A stretch of 49,816 bases of DNA from Bacteroidales bacterium UBA3754 (GTDB lineage Bacteria; Bacteroidota; Bacteroidia; Bacteroidales; UBA1715). The stretch is from the NCBI GenBank assembly GCA_002371705.1, contig DFGI01000091.1, positions 1 through 49,816 of the forward strand, in the 5' to 3' direction. A model generated the notes under the pieces. That model made no database searches, had not been told where the DNA came from, and was given only the letters and a program-made list of their open reading frames with translations. Position numbers and translations under genes: made by a program. Below, one piece after another: positions 1 through 8,224 of this stretch (positions within the stretch are counted from its first letter, which is position 1; every line of letters starts with the position of its first letter).

Positions 1-75
1 CACGAATCCGACATAGAGCAGATGCTCATCGATAATGATATTGATTTTTCTGTGGCAAAATTACACGAGTCTTAG
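1..75 (+). pseudogene. duplicated 5' fragment of hsdR, entering from the left edge
   Basis: Bases 1-32 match bases 1709-1740 inside the start of the intact hsdR with a single mismatch, at base 15. Both copies read HESDIEQMLID in the same frame. After base 32 the copies diverge, and this one runs 14 further codons to a TAG stop at 73-75. The duplication may extend left of the window, so whether a start codon precedes it is unknown. I read it as a truncated leader of hsdR left behind when the Xre/ImmA/PIN genes came to lie between the two copies. It could instead be a small recombination duplicate. The identity is seen directly; the history is inferred. Confidence 0.7.
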
Positions 76-85
76 TTTTATTTTG

Positions 86-93
86 TATTTTTG
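86..93 (+). promoter_or_regulatory. putative -7 box TATTTTTG upstream of the Xre gene
   Basis: The octamer fits the Bacteroidota -7 consensus TAnnTTTG and lies about 52 bases before the Xre start codon. No clear TTTG -33 element was found at the usual distance. It would drive the Xre-ImmA-PIN genes and possibly hsdR, because the four genes are closely packed. Confidence 0.4.
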
Positions 94-145
94 CCACGGA
101 TAAACAATCTCCATTAAAGTAATAATAAAACAACAAAAGTCTTTT

Positions 146-481
146 ATGAAAACTGTTATTGGCAGAAATTTAAAATCCTTGCGTACGGCCAATGGCTATA
201 CGCAGGAGAAGGTTTCGGAGTTCTTGGGAATCAACCGTTCCGCATACGCCAATTATGAGAGTGGTGAACGCGAAGCACCTCTTGAAGTTCTTGAAAAAGC
301 CGTGGCATTATTCGGTTGCGAACTTGGTCTTTTGTTCGAGGAAGACAAAAATGTCGTCGATGAAATGTTGACTTGTGCCTTCCGTGCCGACGACATCAAT
401 ACCAATGATATGAAGGAAATAGCAGAGTTCAAAAATCTTGTCTTGAATTATTTGAAAATGGGGAAACTTCTTGCGGAATGA
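146..481 (+). CDS. Xre-family helix-turn-helix regulator
   Basis: This 111-residue cytoplasmic DNA-binding protein has a classic HTH_3 domain over about residues 5-62. Visible signatures are IGRNLKSLR, the recognition-helix region INRSAYANYESGER, and a hydrophobic third helix. The C-terminal 45 residues are acidic and helical, without a recognised domain, and probably dimerise or contact the partner. Its stop overlaps the ATG of the ImmA/IrrE gene by four bases (ATGA), so the two are translationally coupled. Xre plus ImmA/IrrE pairs are known from mobile-element switches (ImmR/ImmA) and from toxin-antitoxin-like loci, where the peptidase cleaves or relieves the repressor. By analogy this protein probably represses its own operon. 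The role is inferred from context; the fold is secure. Confidence 0.85.
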   Translation: MKTVIGRNLKSLRTANGYTQEKVSEFLGINRSAYANYESGEREAPLEVLEKAVALFGCELGLLFEEDKNVVDEMLTCAFRADDINTNDMKEIAEFKNLVLNYLKMGKLLAE

Positions 482-1212
482 AAAAGATTGATTTTGAAAC
501 AGCCGAGAACCTTGCCGCAAAAATGCGTGGTGAATATTTACGGATTTCAAGCAGCGAACCCGTCAATATGAAGACCGCTCTCCGTCAACTTAATATCATG
601 ACGGTTTATCGTCCGTTATCAGACAATCTCTTTGGACTCTCCTTGAGCTCCACTGACGGGAAAAACCGCTTTATGCTTGTTAATAGCAGCATTACCAAGG
701 GAAGGCAGCATTTTACCATCGCCCACGAGCTGTATCATCTTTATTTCGACGAAAATCCGCAGCCTCATTTTTGCGGGCAACTTCAAATTACAGATCCTGC
801 GGAACGCTCTGCAAATATGTTTGCTTCCGCCTTTCTGATGCCCAAAGAAGGTCTGCTTATGAATATTCCTGCGGAAGAATTGAAGAATAAACAAATCGGA
901 ATAAATACCGTTATCCGATTGGAACAACTTTATGGCATTTCACATCAAACCATGGTGGTGCGGCTAAAGGAGCTACGAATAATAACTCCCAAATGTGCAG
1001 AATCGCTCTTGAAACTTAGCATTATAAAAGAAGCGGCGTTGCGTGGCTACGATGACCGATTATACAAGAAAGGTGACGGTGAACGCCTTATTATTGGCGA
1101 TTTTGGCTCAAAGGCAAGACAATTGTTCGAAGAAGAGAAAATTTCCGAAGGACATTATCTTGAATTGTTAAATTTAATTGGGTATGAAGGTCAAGATAGT
1201 GCTGGATGCTGA
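478..1212 (+). CDS. ImmA/IrrE family metallopeptidase (COG2856)
   Basis: This 244-residue protein has a zinc-peptidase core. The HExxH motif appears as HELYH (about residues 83-87), followed about 30 residues later by an AERSANMFASAFLMP segment that matches the family's usual E...AN.FA..LLMP third-ligand helix. Residues 150-230 form a C-terminal region including a helical segment often seen in ImmA-like proteins. Members cleave Xre-type repressors (ImmA on ImmR, IrrE on DdrO), typically after DNA damage or a quorum signal. It overlaps the Xre gene by four bases at its start and the PIN gene by 29 bases at its end, so the three are probably co-translated. The natural substrate is presumably the neighbouring Xre protein. 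Family assignment is firm; the trigger is unknown. Confidence 0.88.
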   Translation: MKKIDFETAENLAAKMRGEYLRISSSEPVNMKTALRQLNIMTVYRPLSDNLFGLSLSSTDGKNRFMLVNSSITKGRQHFTIAHELYHLYFDENPQPHFCGQLQITDPAERSANMFASAFLMPKEGLLMNIPAEELKNKQIGINTVIRLEQLYGISHQTMVVRLKELRIITPKCAESLLKLSIIKEAALRGYDDRLYKKGDGERLIIGDFGSKARQLFEEEKISEGHYLELLNLIGYEGQDSAGC

Positions 1213-1690
1213 TGTGCTGATTCATTTCTCTAAAGCCAATATGTTGAGTCTGTTGCCCGAAATATTGACGGAATACGACCATGTTGTGCTTAGTACTGTT
1301 TACGAGGAAATAGGAACTATTCAAGGTCAGCTCGACAACCAGATCCACTTCTTGAAGAATATAGTATTGGAGACGTTCAATCCCACAGGAGAAGTTTTGA
1401 AAGAATATGCAATGTTAAAGAACACGTTCGGAAAAGGTGAAAGCGCCTGTATGGCCTATTGCAAGTTTACCAACAATGTGATTGGCAGCAGTAATCTGAA
1501 GGACATCAAAGCATACTGTGAAAGGGAAAGTATAACTTACTTGACAACCCTCGATTTCTTGTATTATGCTTATGAGAGAAAAAAACTCTCATCTGCCGAT
1601 TGTTCAAAATTCATTACCGATGTAATCTCCAAAGGAAGTAAATTACCTAATGTAGATATCACGAAATATATTCCTTCTGTTAAATTGTAA
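1184..1690 (+). CDS. PIN-domain protein (putative RNase), third member of the Xre-ImmA trio
   Basis: I chose the ATG at 1184 over an upstream TTG at 1178. The 168-residue product begins KIVLDADVLIHF, the first acidic strand of a PIN nuclease. It has a mid-protein GKGESACMAYC segment like the conserved G.GE...A helix of PIN/DUF3368 proteins, and later acidic residues in SSNLKDI and TTLDFLYYA. The set of acidic positions looks close to complete, although the usual DD pair in the third strand reads as S-S-N-L-K-D. PIN proteins cut structured RNA and are the toxin of VapBC modules, but a VapB-type antitoxin is absent and Xre/ImmA take its place. It overlaps the ImmA gene and ends six bases before hsdR. 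Function as a toxin or effector is inferred. Confidence 0.72.
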   Translation: MKVKIVLDADVLIHFSKANMLSLLPEILTEYDHVVLSTVYEEIGTIQGQLDNQIHFLKNIVLETFNPTGEVLKEYAMLKNTFGKGESACMAYCKFTNNVIGSSNLKDIKAYCERESITYLTTLDFLYYAYERKKLSSADCSKFITDVISKGSKLPNVDITKYIPSVKL

Positions 1691-1696
1691 GTCGTT

Positions 1697-4600
1697 ATGC
1701 CCCCACTCCACGAATCCGACATCGAGCAGATGCTCATCGACCAGCTTAAAGCCAAAGGTTACAATTACCTTTATGGCCCCGACATTGCGCCCGACAGTGA
1801 GAATCCTATGCGATTGAGCTTTGAGGATGTATTGCTGTACCATAAGTTGGAGAATGCAGTGAAGCGAATTAATCCTTCATTGCCTTGGTTGGTGCAGGAA
1901 GCGGCGATAAAAACGGTGATGCATCTGGACTCGCCAGATATGCTTGCCAACAATGAGACGTTTCATCGAATGCTGACAGAAGGAATTCCTGTTTCAATTA
2001 CAAAAGACGGCGTGGAGCGAGGCGAAAGGGTGTGGCTCATCGACTTCAACGACTTTCACAACAATGAGTTTACCGTTGTCAATCAATTTACAATCATCGA
2101 AAACGGTCACAACCGCCGCCCCGATGTGCTGCTGTTTGTGAACGGACTACCGTTGGTCCTGTTCGAGCTGAAAAATGCAGCTGATGAGAACGCTACCCTG
2201 CAAAGTGCCTATCGGCAGATTGAAACCTACAAACAGCAGATCCCATCAGTGTTCACTTACAATGCTTTGGTCGTCATTTCCGATGGTCTGGAAGCACGGG
2301 CAGGCTCACTTTCGGCGGGCTTCAGCCGATTTACGGTTTGGAAGAGCGAGGACGGCGAGAACATCGCTTCGCATTTAGTGAGCGAGTTGGAAGTGTTAGT
2401 CAACGGTATGATGCGGAAGGATATTTTACTCGATTTAGTGCAGTCGTTCACAGTATTCGAGAAACAGAAACAGGAGGACTTAAAGACTGGCCTCACCACC
2501 ATCAAGACGGTGAAGAAGATTGCCGCCTACCATCAATACTATGCCGTCAACAAGGCGGTGGAATCAACTATTCGGGCCACGGGTATCAACACGAAAAACA
2601 TGGTTGCCGAATCGCCTGCGCACTATGGACTCAAAACGGTGGCGGGACAGACGGAAGGCGACCACCGCGCTGGTGTGGTATGGCATACGCAAGGTAGTGG
2701 TAAATCACTGACCATGGTGTTCTATACGGGCAAAATCGTGCAACGCCTTAACAATCCGACAGTTGTCATTATCACCGACCGTAACGATTTGGATGACCAA
2801 CTTTTCGACACCTTCACGGGCGCAAAGCAACTTTTAAGGCAGACACCTGTCCAAGCCGAAAGTCGTGAGCACTTGAAGAAACTCTTGTCGGTGCAGTCGG
2901 GCGGTGTGATTTTTACCACAATCCAAAAGTTTCAACCCGAGAAGGGCAATGTTTACGACACGCTCACCGACCGCAGCAATGTCATCGTGATGGCCGACGA
3001 GGCACACCGCACACAATACGGTTTCAAGGCAAAGAATGTGGATGTGAAGAACGAAGCCGATGAGGTTATTGGTTCGGAAATCAAATACGGTTTCGCCAAA
3101 TACCTACGCGACGCGTTGCCGAATGCCACTTATCTCGGTTTCACGGGAACACCCATCGAGAAAGAAGATAAGAACACGCCTGCCGTTTTCGGCAACTACA
3201 TTGACGTTTACGACATTGCCCAAGCTGTGGAAGACGGCGCCACCGTGCGCATCTACTATGAAAGCCGTCTTGCCAAGGTGGAATTGAGCGACGAAGGCCG
3301 CCAATTGGTTGAAGAACTCGACAAGGAATTGGAAACCGACAACATGAACGATGTCCAAAAGGCAAAAGCAAAATGGACACAATTGGAGGCGCTGATAGGC
3401 AGTCCGAATCGTTTGAAAAACATTGCAAAAGATATTGTCACACACTTTGAGGAACGTCAGAAGGTGTTTGAGGGCAAGGCGATGGTTGTCGCAATGAGCC
3501 GTCGAATCGCCGCAGAACTATATGATGAAATAATCAAACTTCGTCCAGATTGGCATTCCGACGATTTGGCAAAAGGTGCGATAAAAGTTGTGATGACATC
3601 GTCTGCCTCGGATGGCGCAAATATTTCTAAACATCACACCACCAAAGAGCAGCGCAGGGCGTTGGCAGAACGCATGAAAGATCCCGACGATGAATTGAAA
3701 CTCGTCATTGTACGCGACATGTGGCTGACAGGCTTCGATGTGCCATGCCTGCATACACTCTATATCGACAAGCCTATGCAAGGTCATAATCTGATGCAGG
3801 CAATCGCCCGTGTGAACCGTGTTTACAAGGACAAACCAGGTGGTTTGGTGGTTGATTATCTTGGTATTGCCTCGGATCTGAAGAAAGCCCTGTCATTCTA
3901 TTCCGACTCGGGTGGCAAAGGCGATCCGACACAGCAGCAGGAGCAAGCCGTAGCCATGATGCAGGAGAAACTGGAAGTGGTGGAACAGATGTTCTATGGC
4001 TTCGAATATAAGCAATATTTCACCGCTGACACTTCGGGTAAACTTTCTTGGATTCTGAAGGCCGAGGATTTCATTCTGGGCTTGGACGATGGTAAGAAGC
4101 GTTTTGTAAACGAAGTAACCGCCTTGGGTAAGGCTTTCGCCATTGCTGTTCCCAACGATGCTGCAATGGACGTGAAGGATGAGGTTGCCTTTTTTCAAGC
4201 AGTGAAAGCCCGACTTTGCAAATTCGATCAGACAGGTGAGGGCAAGACGGATGAGGAGATAGAAACTACGATTCGGCAAGTGATAGATAAAGCCCTTGTT
4301 TCGGAGAAAGTTATCGACTTGTTTGATGCGGCAGGCATCAAGAAGCCCGACATTTCCATTCTTTCGGAGGAGTTTTTGCTTGAATTGAAAGACATGGAGC
4401 ATAAAAATGTCGCTTTGGAAGTGTTGCGCAAGTTGCTGGAAGGCGAAATCAAGGCACGTTCCAAATTCAATGTGGTGGAAGGCCGCTCTCTAATGGAGAT
4501 GCTTGACAGTTCAATCACACGTTATCATAACAAAATAATCACTGCCGCCGAAGTTATTGACGAACTCATCAAATTGAGCAAGACCATTGTGGAGAAGGAT

Positions 4601-4909
4601 AAAGACGCTGAAAATATGGGACTTACGACCTACGAGTATGCGTTCTATTCTGCCGTGGCCGATAATGAAAGCGCCATAGAATTGATGGGCAAGGACAAAC
4701 TACGGGAATTGGCAGTTGTGTTGACTGAAACAATCCGTAAAAATTCATCTATTGACTGGACAATTAAGGAAAATGTTCGTGCAAAGATGAAAGTCTCTGT
4801 CAAAAGATTGTTACGCAAATACGGTTACCCACCTGATATGCAACAACTTGCCACGGAAACAGTTTTAAAACAAGCAGAAGTCATTGCAGAGGAACTTTTA
4901 CAGAAATAG
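1697..4909 (+). CDS. hsdR: type I restriction enzyme R subunit (HsdR)
   Basis: This 1,070-residue motor/nuclease subunit of a type I restriction complex translocates DNA and cleaves it when the HsdM/HsdS target is unmethylated. The N-terminal nuclease domain shows the PD-(D/E)XK pattern: RRPDVLLF at about 140-147, then FELKN at about 155-159. The SF2 helicase part has HTQGSGKS (Walker A, about 330-337), ADEAHRTQYG (motif II, about 431-440), LGFTGTPI (motif III region) and ARVNRVYKDKPGG (motif VI). A helical C-terminal region after about residue 800 would contact HsdM. Length is normal and the frame is intact. hsdM and hsdS are not in the window and presumably lie to the left. The first codons are the downstream copy of the 32-base direct repeat. 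Confidence 0.95.
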   Translation: MPPLHESDIEQMLIDQLKAKGYNYLYGPDIAPDSENPMRLSFEDVLLYHKLENAVKRINPSLPWLVQEAAIKTVMHLDSPDMLANNETFHRMLTEGIPVSITKDGVERGERVWLIDFNDFHNNEFTVVNQFTIIENGHNRRPDVLLFVNGLPLVLFELKNAADENATLQSAYRQIETYKQQIPSVFTYNALVVISDGLEARAGSLSAGFSRFTVWKSEDGENIASHLVSELEVLVNGMMRKDILLDLVQSFTVFEKQKQEDLKTGLTTIKTVKKIAAYHQYYAVNKAVESTIRATGINTKNMVAESPAHYGLKTVAGQTEGDHRAGVVWHTQGSGKSLTMVFYTGKIVQRLNNPTVVIITDRNDLDDQLFDTFTGAKQLLRQTPVQAESREHLKKLLSVQSGGVIFTTIQKFQPEKGNVYDTLTDRSNVIVMADEAHRTQYGFKAKNVDVKNEADEVIGSEIKYGFAKYLRDALPNATYLGFTGTPIEKEDKNTPAVFGNYIDVYDIAQAVEDGATVRIYYESRLAKVELSDEGRQLVEELDKELETDNMNDVQKAKAKWTQLEALIGSPNRLKNIAKDIVTHFEERQKVFEGKAMVVAMSRRIAAELYDEIIKLRPDWHSDDLAKGAIKVVMTSSASDGANISKHHTTKEQRRALAERMKDPDDELKLVIVRDMWLTGFDVPCLHTLYIDKPMQGHNLMQAIARVNRVYKDKPGGLVVDYLGIASDLKKALSFYSDSGGKGDPTQQQEQAVAMMQEKLEVVEQMFYGFEYKQYFTADTSGKLSWILKAEDFILGLDDGKKRFVNEVTALGKAFAIAVPNDAAMDVKDEVAFFQAVKARLCKFDQTGEGKTDEEIETTIRQVIDKALVSEKVIDLFDAAGIKKPDISILSEEFLLELKDMEHKNVALEVLRKLLEGEIKARSKFNVVEGRSLMEMLDSSITRYHNKIITAAEVIDELIKLSKTIVEKDKDAENMGLTTYEYAFYSAVADNESAIELMGKDKLRELAVVLTETIRKNSSIDWTIKENVRAKMKVSVKRLLRKYGYPPDMQQLATETVLKQAEVIAEELLQK
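1709..1740 (+). repeat. right copy of the 32-base direct repeat shared with window bases 1-32
   Basis: 31 of 32 bases are identical to the left edge of the window, in direct orientation. The two copies bracket the Xre-ImmA-PIN genes with 1,676 bases between them. The left end of the left copy is cut by the window edge, so the true repeat could be longer. Confidence 0.85.
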
Positions 4910-4962
4910 TGAATGATCGGGTAATAGAGTAAACATGTAAACAATTGTTCTCATAATTCATA

Positions 4963-4997
4963 TTTGGATAAATTTCCAAATATTCTTTCTATCTTTG
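4963..4997 (+). promoter_or_regulatory. Bacteroidota-type promoter for the acid phosphatase gene
   Basis: TTTG at 4963-4966 and TATCTTTG at 4990-4997 are separated by 23 bases, close to the -33/-7 arrangement of the phylum. The start codon follows 25 bases after the -7 box. No obvious terminator for hsdR is seen in the 113-base gap. Confidence 0.6.
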
Positions 4998-5022
4998 TGA
5001 GGAATCAATTATTAAATTAACA

Positions 5023-5769
5023 ATGAAACAAATTCGACTTATTCTTCTCCTCGGTTTTTGCACGATTTTCGGTTCTTTGTCTGCTGTTGCTCAAGAATCG
5101 GAAGCGTATTTCACTCGGGAAGAGATGCCCGATATGCTCAAATTCCTTCCGCCGCCTCCCGATACGCTCAGCGAAGCGTTTTCGCACGACATAATGCGTT
5201 ATTTTTGGGGCAAGGAAATGCGGAATGACTCCGCACGTGCGGCAATTGCCATTCGCGATGCCGATTGCACAACCGACAATATGTGCAAGGAATTCAGTGT
5301 GCCGTTCGGACTTACCATTTCAAAAGAAACGACTCCAGAAATCTATAAACTCTTCGCCAAGTCGCTTCGCACAGCTGATTTTATCGGCACATATCCCAAA
5401 AGACATTATATGCGTATGCGTCCGTTTGCCCGTTTCCACGAGCCGTCGCTTGCTCCGTGGGACGACGAGGTGCTGTCGCACAATGGTTCTTATCCTTCGG
5501 GACACACTCTTCGGGGCTGGACAGCGGCGTTGATTCTTATGGAAGTGAATCCTGCCAACGCTGACACATTGTTGGCTCGCGGATTTATGTTCAGCGAAAG
5601 CCGTGTGATTGTCGGTGCCCATTGGCAAAGCGATATTGATGCAGGTCGGCTTGCGGCTTCGGCGGCAGTAGCTAAAATGCACACAAGTCCAGAATTTTTG
5701 GCACAAATGGAAAAAGCCAAGAAAGAATTTGCCATGCTCACTAAAAAGAGTTCTAAGGCAAAAAAGTAG
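5023..5769 (+). CDS. class A (PhoN-type) acid phosphatase, PAP2 superfamily, exported
   Basis: This 248-residue protein has a signal peptide (lysine/arginine start, hydrophobic core, cleavage near AVAQE at about residue 24). The three-part PAP2 signature is complete: KRHYMRMRP (K-x6-RP), the central YPSGHTLRG (PSGH), and SRVIVGAHWQSD (SR-x5-H-x3-D). The histidines of the second and third parts are the catalytic nucleophile and acid/base in this family. Class A nonspecific acid phosphatases hydrolyse phosphomonoesters in the periplasm and supply phosphate. The C-terminal tail is lysine-rich (KKSSKAKK) with no T9SS domain, so it is probably periplasmic. It has its own promoter and is followed after 50 bases by the CPBP protease gene. 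Confidence 0.92.
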   Translation: MKQIRLILLLGFCTIFGSLSAVAQESEAYFTREEMPDMLKFLPPPPDTLSEAFSHDIMRYFWGKEMRNDSARAAIAIRDADCTTDNMCKEFSVPFGLTISKETTPEIYKLFAKSLRTADFIGTYPKRHYMRMRPFARFHEPSLAPWDDEVLSHNGSYPSGHTLRGWTAALILMEVNPANADTLLARGFMFSESRVIVGAHWQSDIDAGRLAASAAVAKMHTSPEFLAQMEKAKKEFAMLTKKSSKAKK

Positions 5770-5819
5770 ATGGATGGTAAAACGAAGGTTTCTTTACCAA
5801 AATTAAAAATATCAGCATA

Positions 5820-6695
5820 ATGAAAAACAAAACCATATTTTTTTCAGTATTAGTACTATTCCTTTCGTGGACGGCAGCCGCATTGTTTTATCTATTAAAC
5901 GGTGATTTGCAAACAACAGTGGGATTCGTGTTTTCTGTAGGATATATGTTTTTCCCGCTATTGTCGGTGGTGATTGTTCAGGCAATCCACAAAGAACCGA
6001 TTTTGAAAGGATTGGGCGTTTCGTTCAAATTGAACCGATGGTTCGTGGTGGCGTGGCTGTTGCCTGTGGTGTTCAATGTGGCTGCAATGTTCGCTTCGGC
6101 ATTGTTTCCGCCGATGAGGTTTTCAACAGAAACCCCGATTTTGCAGGATGCATTGGCACAAATGTCGCAATCCATCCCCGACATTGACGCATATAAATTA
6201 CTTGCCCTAACAATCGTTTCTGGTTTGTCGGCTGGAATTACGATAAATGCTTTGTTTGCCTTCGGCGAGGAAATCGCATGGCGTGGTTGGTTGCTGAAAC
6301 AGTTCGAAGGTGTGAAATTCCTGAAAATATCGTTGATTATCGGAGCTTTCTGGGGCATTTGGCACGCTCCGCTAATAGCAATGGGACACAATTACGCGCA
6401 GCACCCCTTTATTGGATTAGGAATGATGATAGTTTTTTGTGTATTGCTTACACCTGTCATTCAATATATTCGCGTAAAATCAAAGTCGGTGGTTACTGCC
6501 GCAATATTCCACGGTACACTGAATGCGGGTGCAGGCTTGTCGCTTATGTATCTTGACAATTTTAACGATTTGCTTGGCGGTTCCGCAGGATTGGCGGGAT
6601 TTCTCGTTTTGCTGGTCATCAACTGCTCGTTGTTTGCAATTGACAAATGGGTGACAAAAGAGAATATTTTCACAAAAGAATTGTCGTTAGAATAA
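5820..6695 (+). CDS. CPBP-family intramembrane glutamic endopeptidase (Rce1/Abi type)
   Basis: This 291-residue polytopic inner-membrane protein has about eight hydrophobic segments. The CPBP signatures are GEEIAWRGWLL (the EExxxR motif, about residues 150-160), GAFWGIWHAP (the second motif with its histidine, about 177-186) and an H in the AAIFHGTLNAG segment (about 230). Bacterial CPBP proteins cleave membrane-embedded substrates. Some protect against self-made bacteriocins or process prenylated or peptide signals, but the substrate here cannot be told. It ends four bases before the GH43 gene, so the two are probably in one transcript, although no functional link is evident. Confidence 0.88.
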   Translation: MKNKTIFFSVLVLFLSWTAAALFYLLNGDLQTTVGFVFSVGYMFFPLLSVVIVQAIHKEPILKGLGVSFKLNRWFVVAWLLPVVFNVAAMFASALFPPMRFSTETPILQDALAQMSQSIPDIDAYKLLALTIVSGLSAGITINALFAFGEEIAWRGWLLKQFEGVKFLKISLIIGAFWGIWHAPLIAMGHNYAQHPFIGLGMMIVFCVLLTPVIQYIRVKSKSVVTAAIFHGTLNAGAGLSLMYLDNFNDLLGGSAGLAGFLVLLVINCSLFAIDKWVTKENIFTKELSLE

Positions 6696-6699
6696 GATT

Positions 6700-8196
6700 A
6701 TGGGCAAATCGACATTTAAATCGCAAATTTTCAATCCGTTTTTGCCGTTAAACGAATATGTACCCGACGGGGAACCGCATGTGTTCGGCGACAGAGTTTA
6801 TTTGTTTGGCTCGCACGACAAGGAAGGCGGCGACACGTTTTGTATGCTCGACTACGTGGCATATTCCGCTTCGATTTACGATTTAAAACATTGGCGTTAC
6901 GAGGGCGTAATTTACCGTGCTTCGCAGGACCCAGACTACGCGAACCGAAAATATATGTATGCGCCCGATGTGGTTCGTGGCAACGATGGACGGTATTATT
7001 TATATTACTCAATGTCGGGTTTCCGTGGTGTTGGAGGCTATTTTGGACCGATTAGCGTGGCGGTGTGCGACGAACCCGCTGGAAAATACGAATTCTTAGG
7101 CTTTGTGTCGTATGCCGACGGCCGTCCTATGCACGACTATGTGCCCTTCGACCCTGCTGCTATTAACGACGGTGGAAGAATTCTGTTGTATTTCGGCACG
7201 CAATATCCGTTTGAGGAAGAACATGATTTTTTCACGAACGAAGCACATATTCAAAGCGAAATGGATATGTTTGGCAAGTCGCGAGATGAAATCATTTCGA
7301 TGGCGAAAAAAGACAGTGTAATGGGACCGATTGTCCTTGAACTTGAGGACGATATGCTCACTGTGAAAGTTCCGCCACGACATATTATTCCGTATAAAAC
7401 ACGGGGAACGTCGTTCGAACAACATCCGTTTTTCGAAGCAAGTTCCATCAGAAAAATTGGAAACACGTATTATTTCATCTATTCGTCGTTGCAAAACCAC
7501 GAACTGTGTTATGCCACAAGTAAATTTCCAGATCGGGATTTTGTGTTTGGTGGTACAATTGTTTCGAACGGTGATGTTGGTTACAATGGACGAAGCGAGG
7601 CAAAACGGTTGAATATGACAGGAACCACCCACGGAAGTGTTGAAAACATCAATGGCGAGTGGTATGTGTTTTACCATCGTCTTACGCATAAATCCGACTA
7701 CAGCCGTCAGGCTTGCGCCGAAAAAATTACAATCTTGTCTGACGGTACAATTCCGCAAGTGGAAATCACATCGTGTGGATTGAATGGCGCGCCGCTTGTG
7801 GCTTCTGGCGCGTATCCAGCGGTAATTGCCTGCAACATTACAAATGGTGCGATGCCACATGGCTCCAACAAGATTTATACGGAATCATTTCCAAATGTAA
7901 ATCACGAAGCCGACGAACGGTTTATCCACGAAATTGGAAACAATACGTTGGTTGGGTTCAAATATTTTGACTTTGTTGGCAATACTTCGTTGGCAATTGT
8001 GCAACGAGGCGATGCCACAGGCGTTTTCGAAGTGTATCAGCAGGAAGGTGGAGTTTGTGTTGGCTCAATCCCGGTGTCACCATCTGCACAGTGGACAACC
8101 ATATCTGCGCCAATAGCCTTTGTTGACGGCGTACATCCGTTGTTTCTAATTTTTAAAGGAACGGGAATGTTTGATTGTAGGGAGGTGATATTCTAA
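6700..8196 (+). CDS. glycoside hydrolase family 43 protein (arabinosidase/xylosidase-like)
   Basis: This 498-residue protein lacks a signal peptide, so it is probably cytoplasmic. The five-bladed beta-propeller of GH43 spans roughly residues 15-330. The first-blade EYVPDGEPHVFGDRVYLFGS carries the catalytic-base aspartate region (D in VPDGE), and YMYAPDVVRGNDGRYYLYYS is the typical second-blade A-P-D-V segment. Later blades include FFEASSIRKIGNTYYFIYS, whose glutamate is a candidate general acid, and TTHGSVENINGEWYVFYHR. A C-terminal beta-sandwich of about 130 residues follows. Such enzymes release arabinose or xylose from imported oligosaccharides. No SusC/SusD pair or transporter is nearby, so it is not part of a visible polysaccharide utilisation locus. 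Confidence 0.85.
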   Translation: MGKSTFKSQIFNPFLPLNEYVPDGEPHVFGDRVYLFGSHDKEGGDTFCMLDYVAYSASIYDLKHWRYEGVIYRASQDPDYANRKYMYAPDVVRGNDGRYYLYYSMSGFRGVGGYFGPISVAVCDEPAGKYEFLGFVSYADGRPMHDYVPFDPAAINDGGRILLYFGTQYPFEEEHDFFTNEAHIQSEMDMFGKSRDEIISMAKKDSVMGPIVLELEDDMLTVKVPPRHIIPYKTRGTSFEQHPFFEASSIRKIGNTYYFIYSSLQNHELCYATSKFPDRDFVFGGTIVSNGDVGYNGRSEAKRLNMTGTTHGSVENINGEWYVFYHRLTHKSDYSRQACAEKITILSDGTIPQVEITSCGLNGAPLVASGAYPAVIACNITNGAMPHGSNKIYTESFPNVNHEADERFIHEIGNNTLVGFKYFDFVGNTSLAIVQRGDATGVFEVYQQEGGVCVGSIPVSPSAQWTTISAPIAFVDGVHPLFLIFKGTGMFDCREVIF

Positions 8197-8202
8197 TTTT
8201 AT

Positions 8203-8210
8203 TACTTTTG
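8203..8210 (+). promoter_or_regulatory. putative -7 box TACTTTTG upstream of ruvB
   Basis: The octamer fits TAnnTTTG and sits 14 bases before the ruvB start, in the short gap after the GH43 gene. No well-spaced -33 element is evident. Confidence 0.4.
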
Positions 8211-8224
8211 TAAAAAATAGGACA

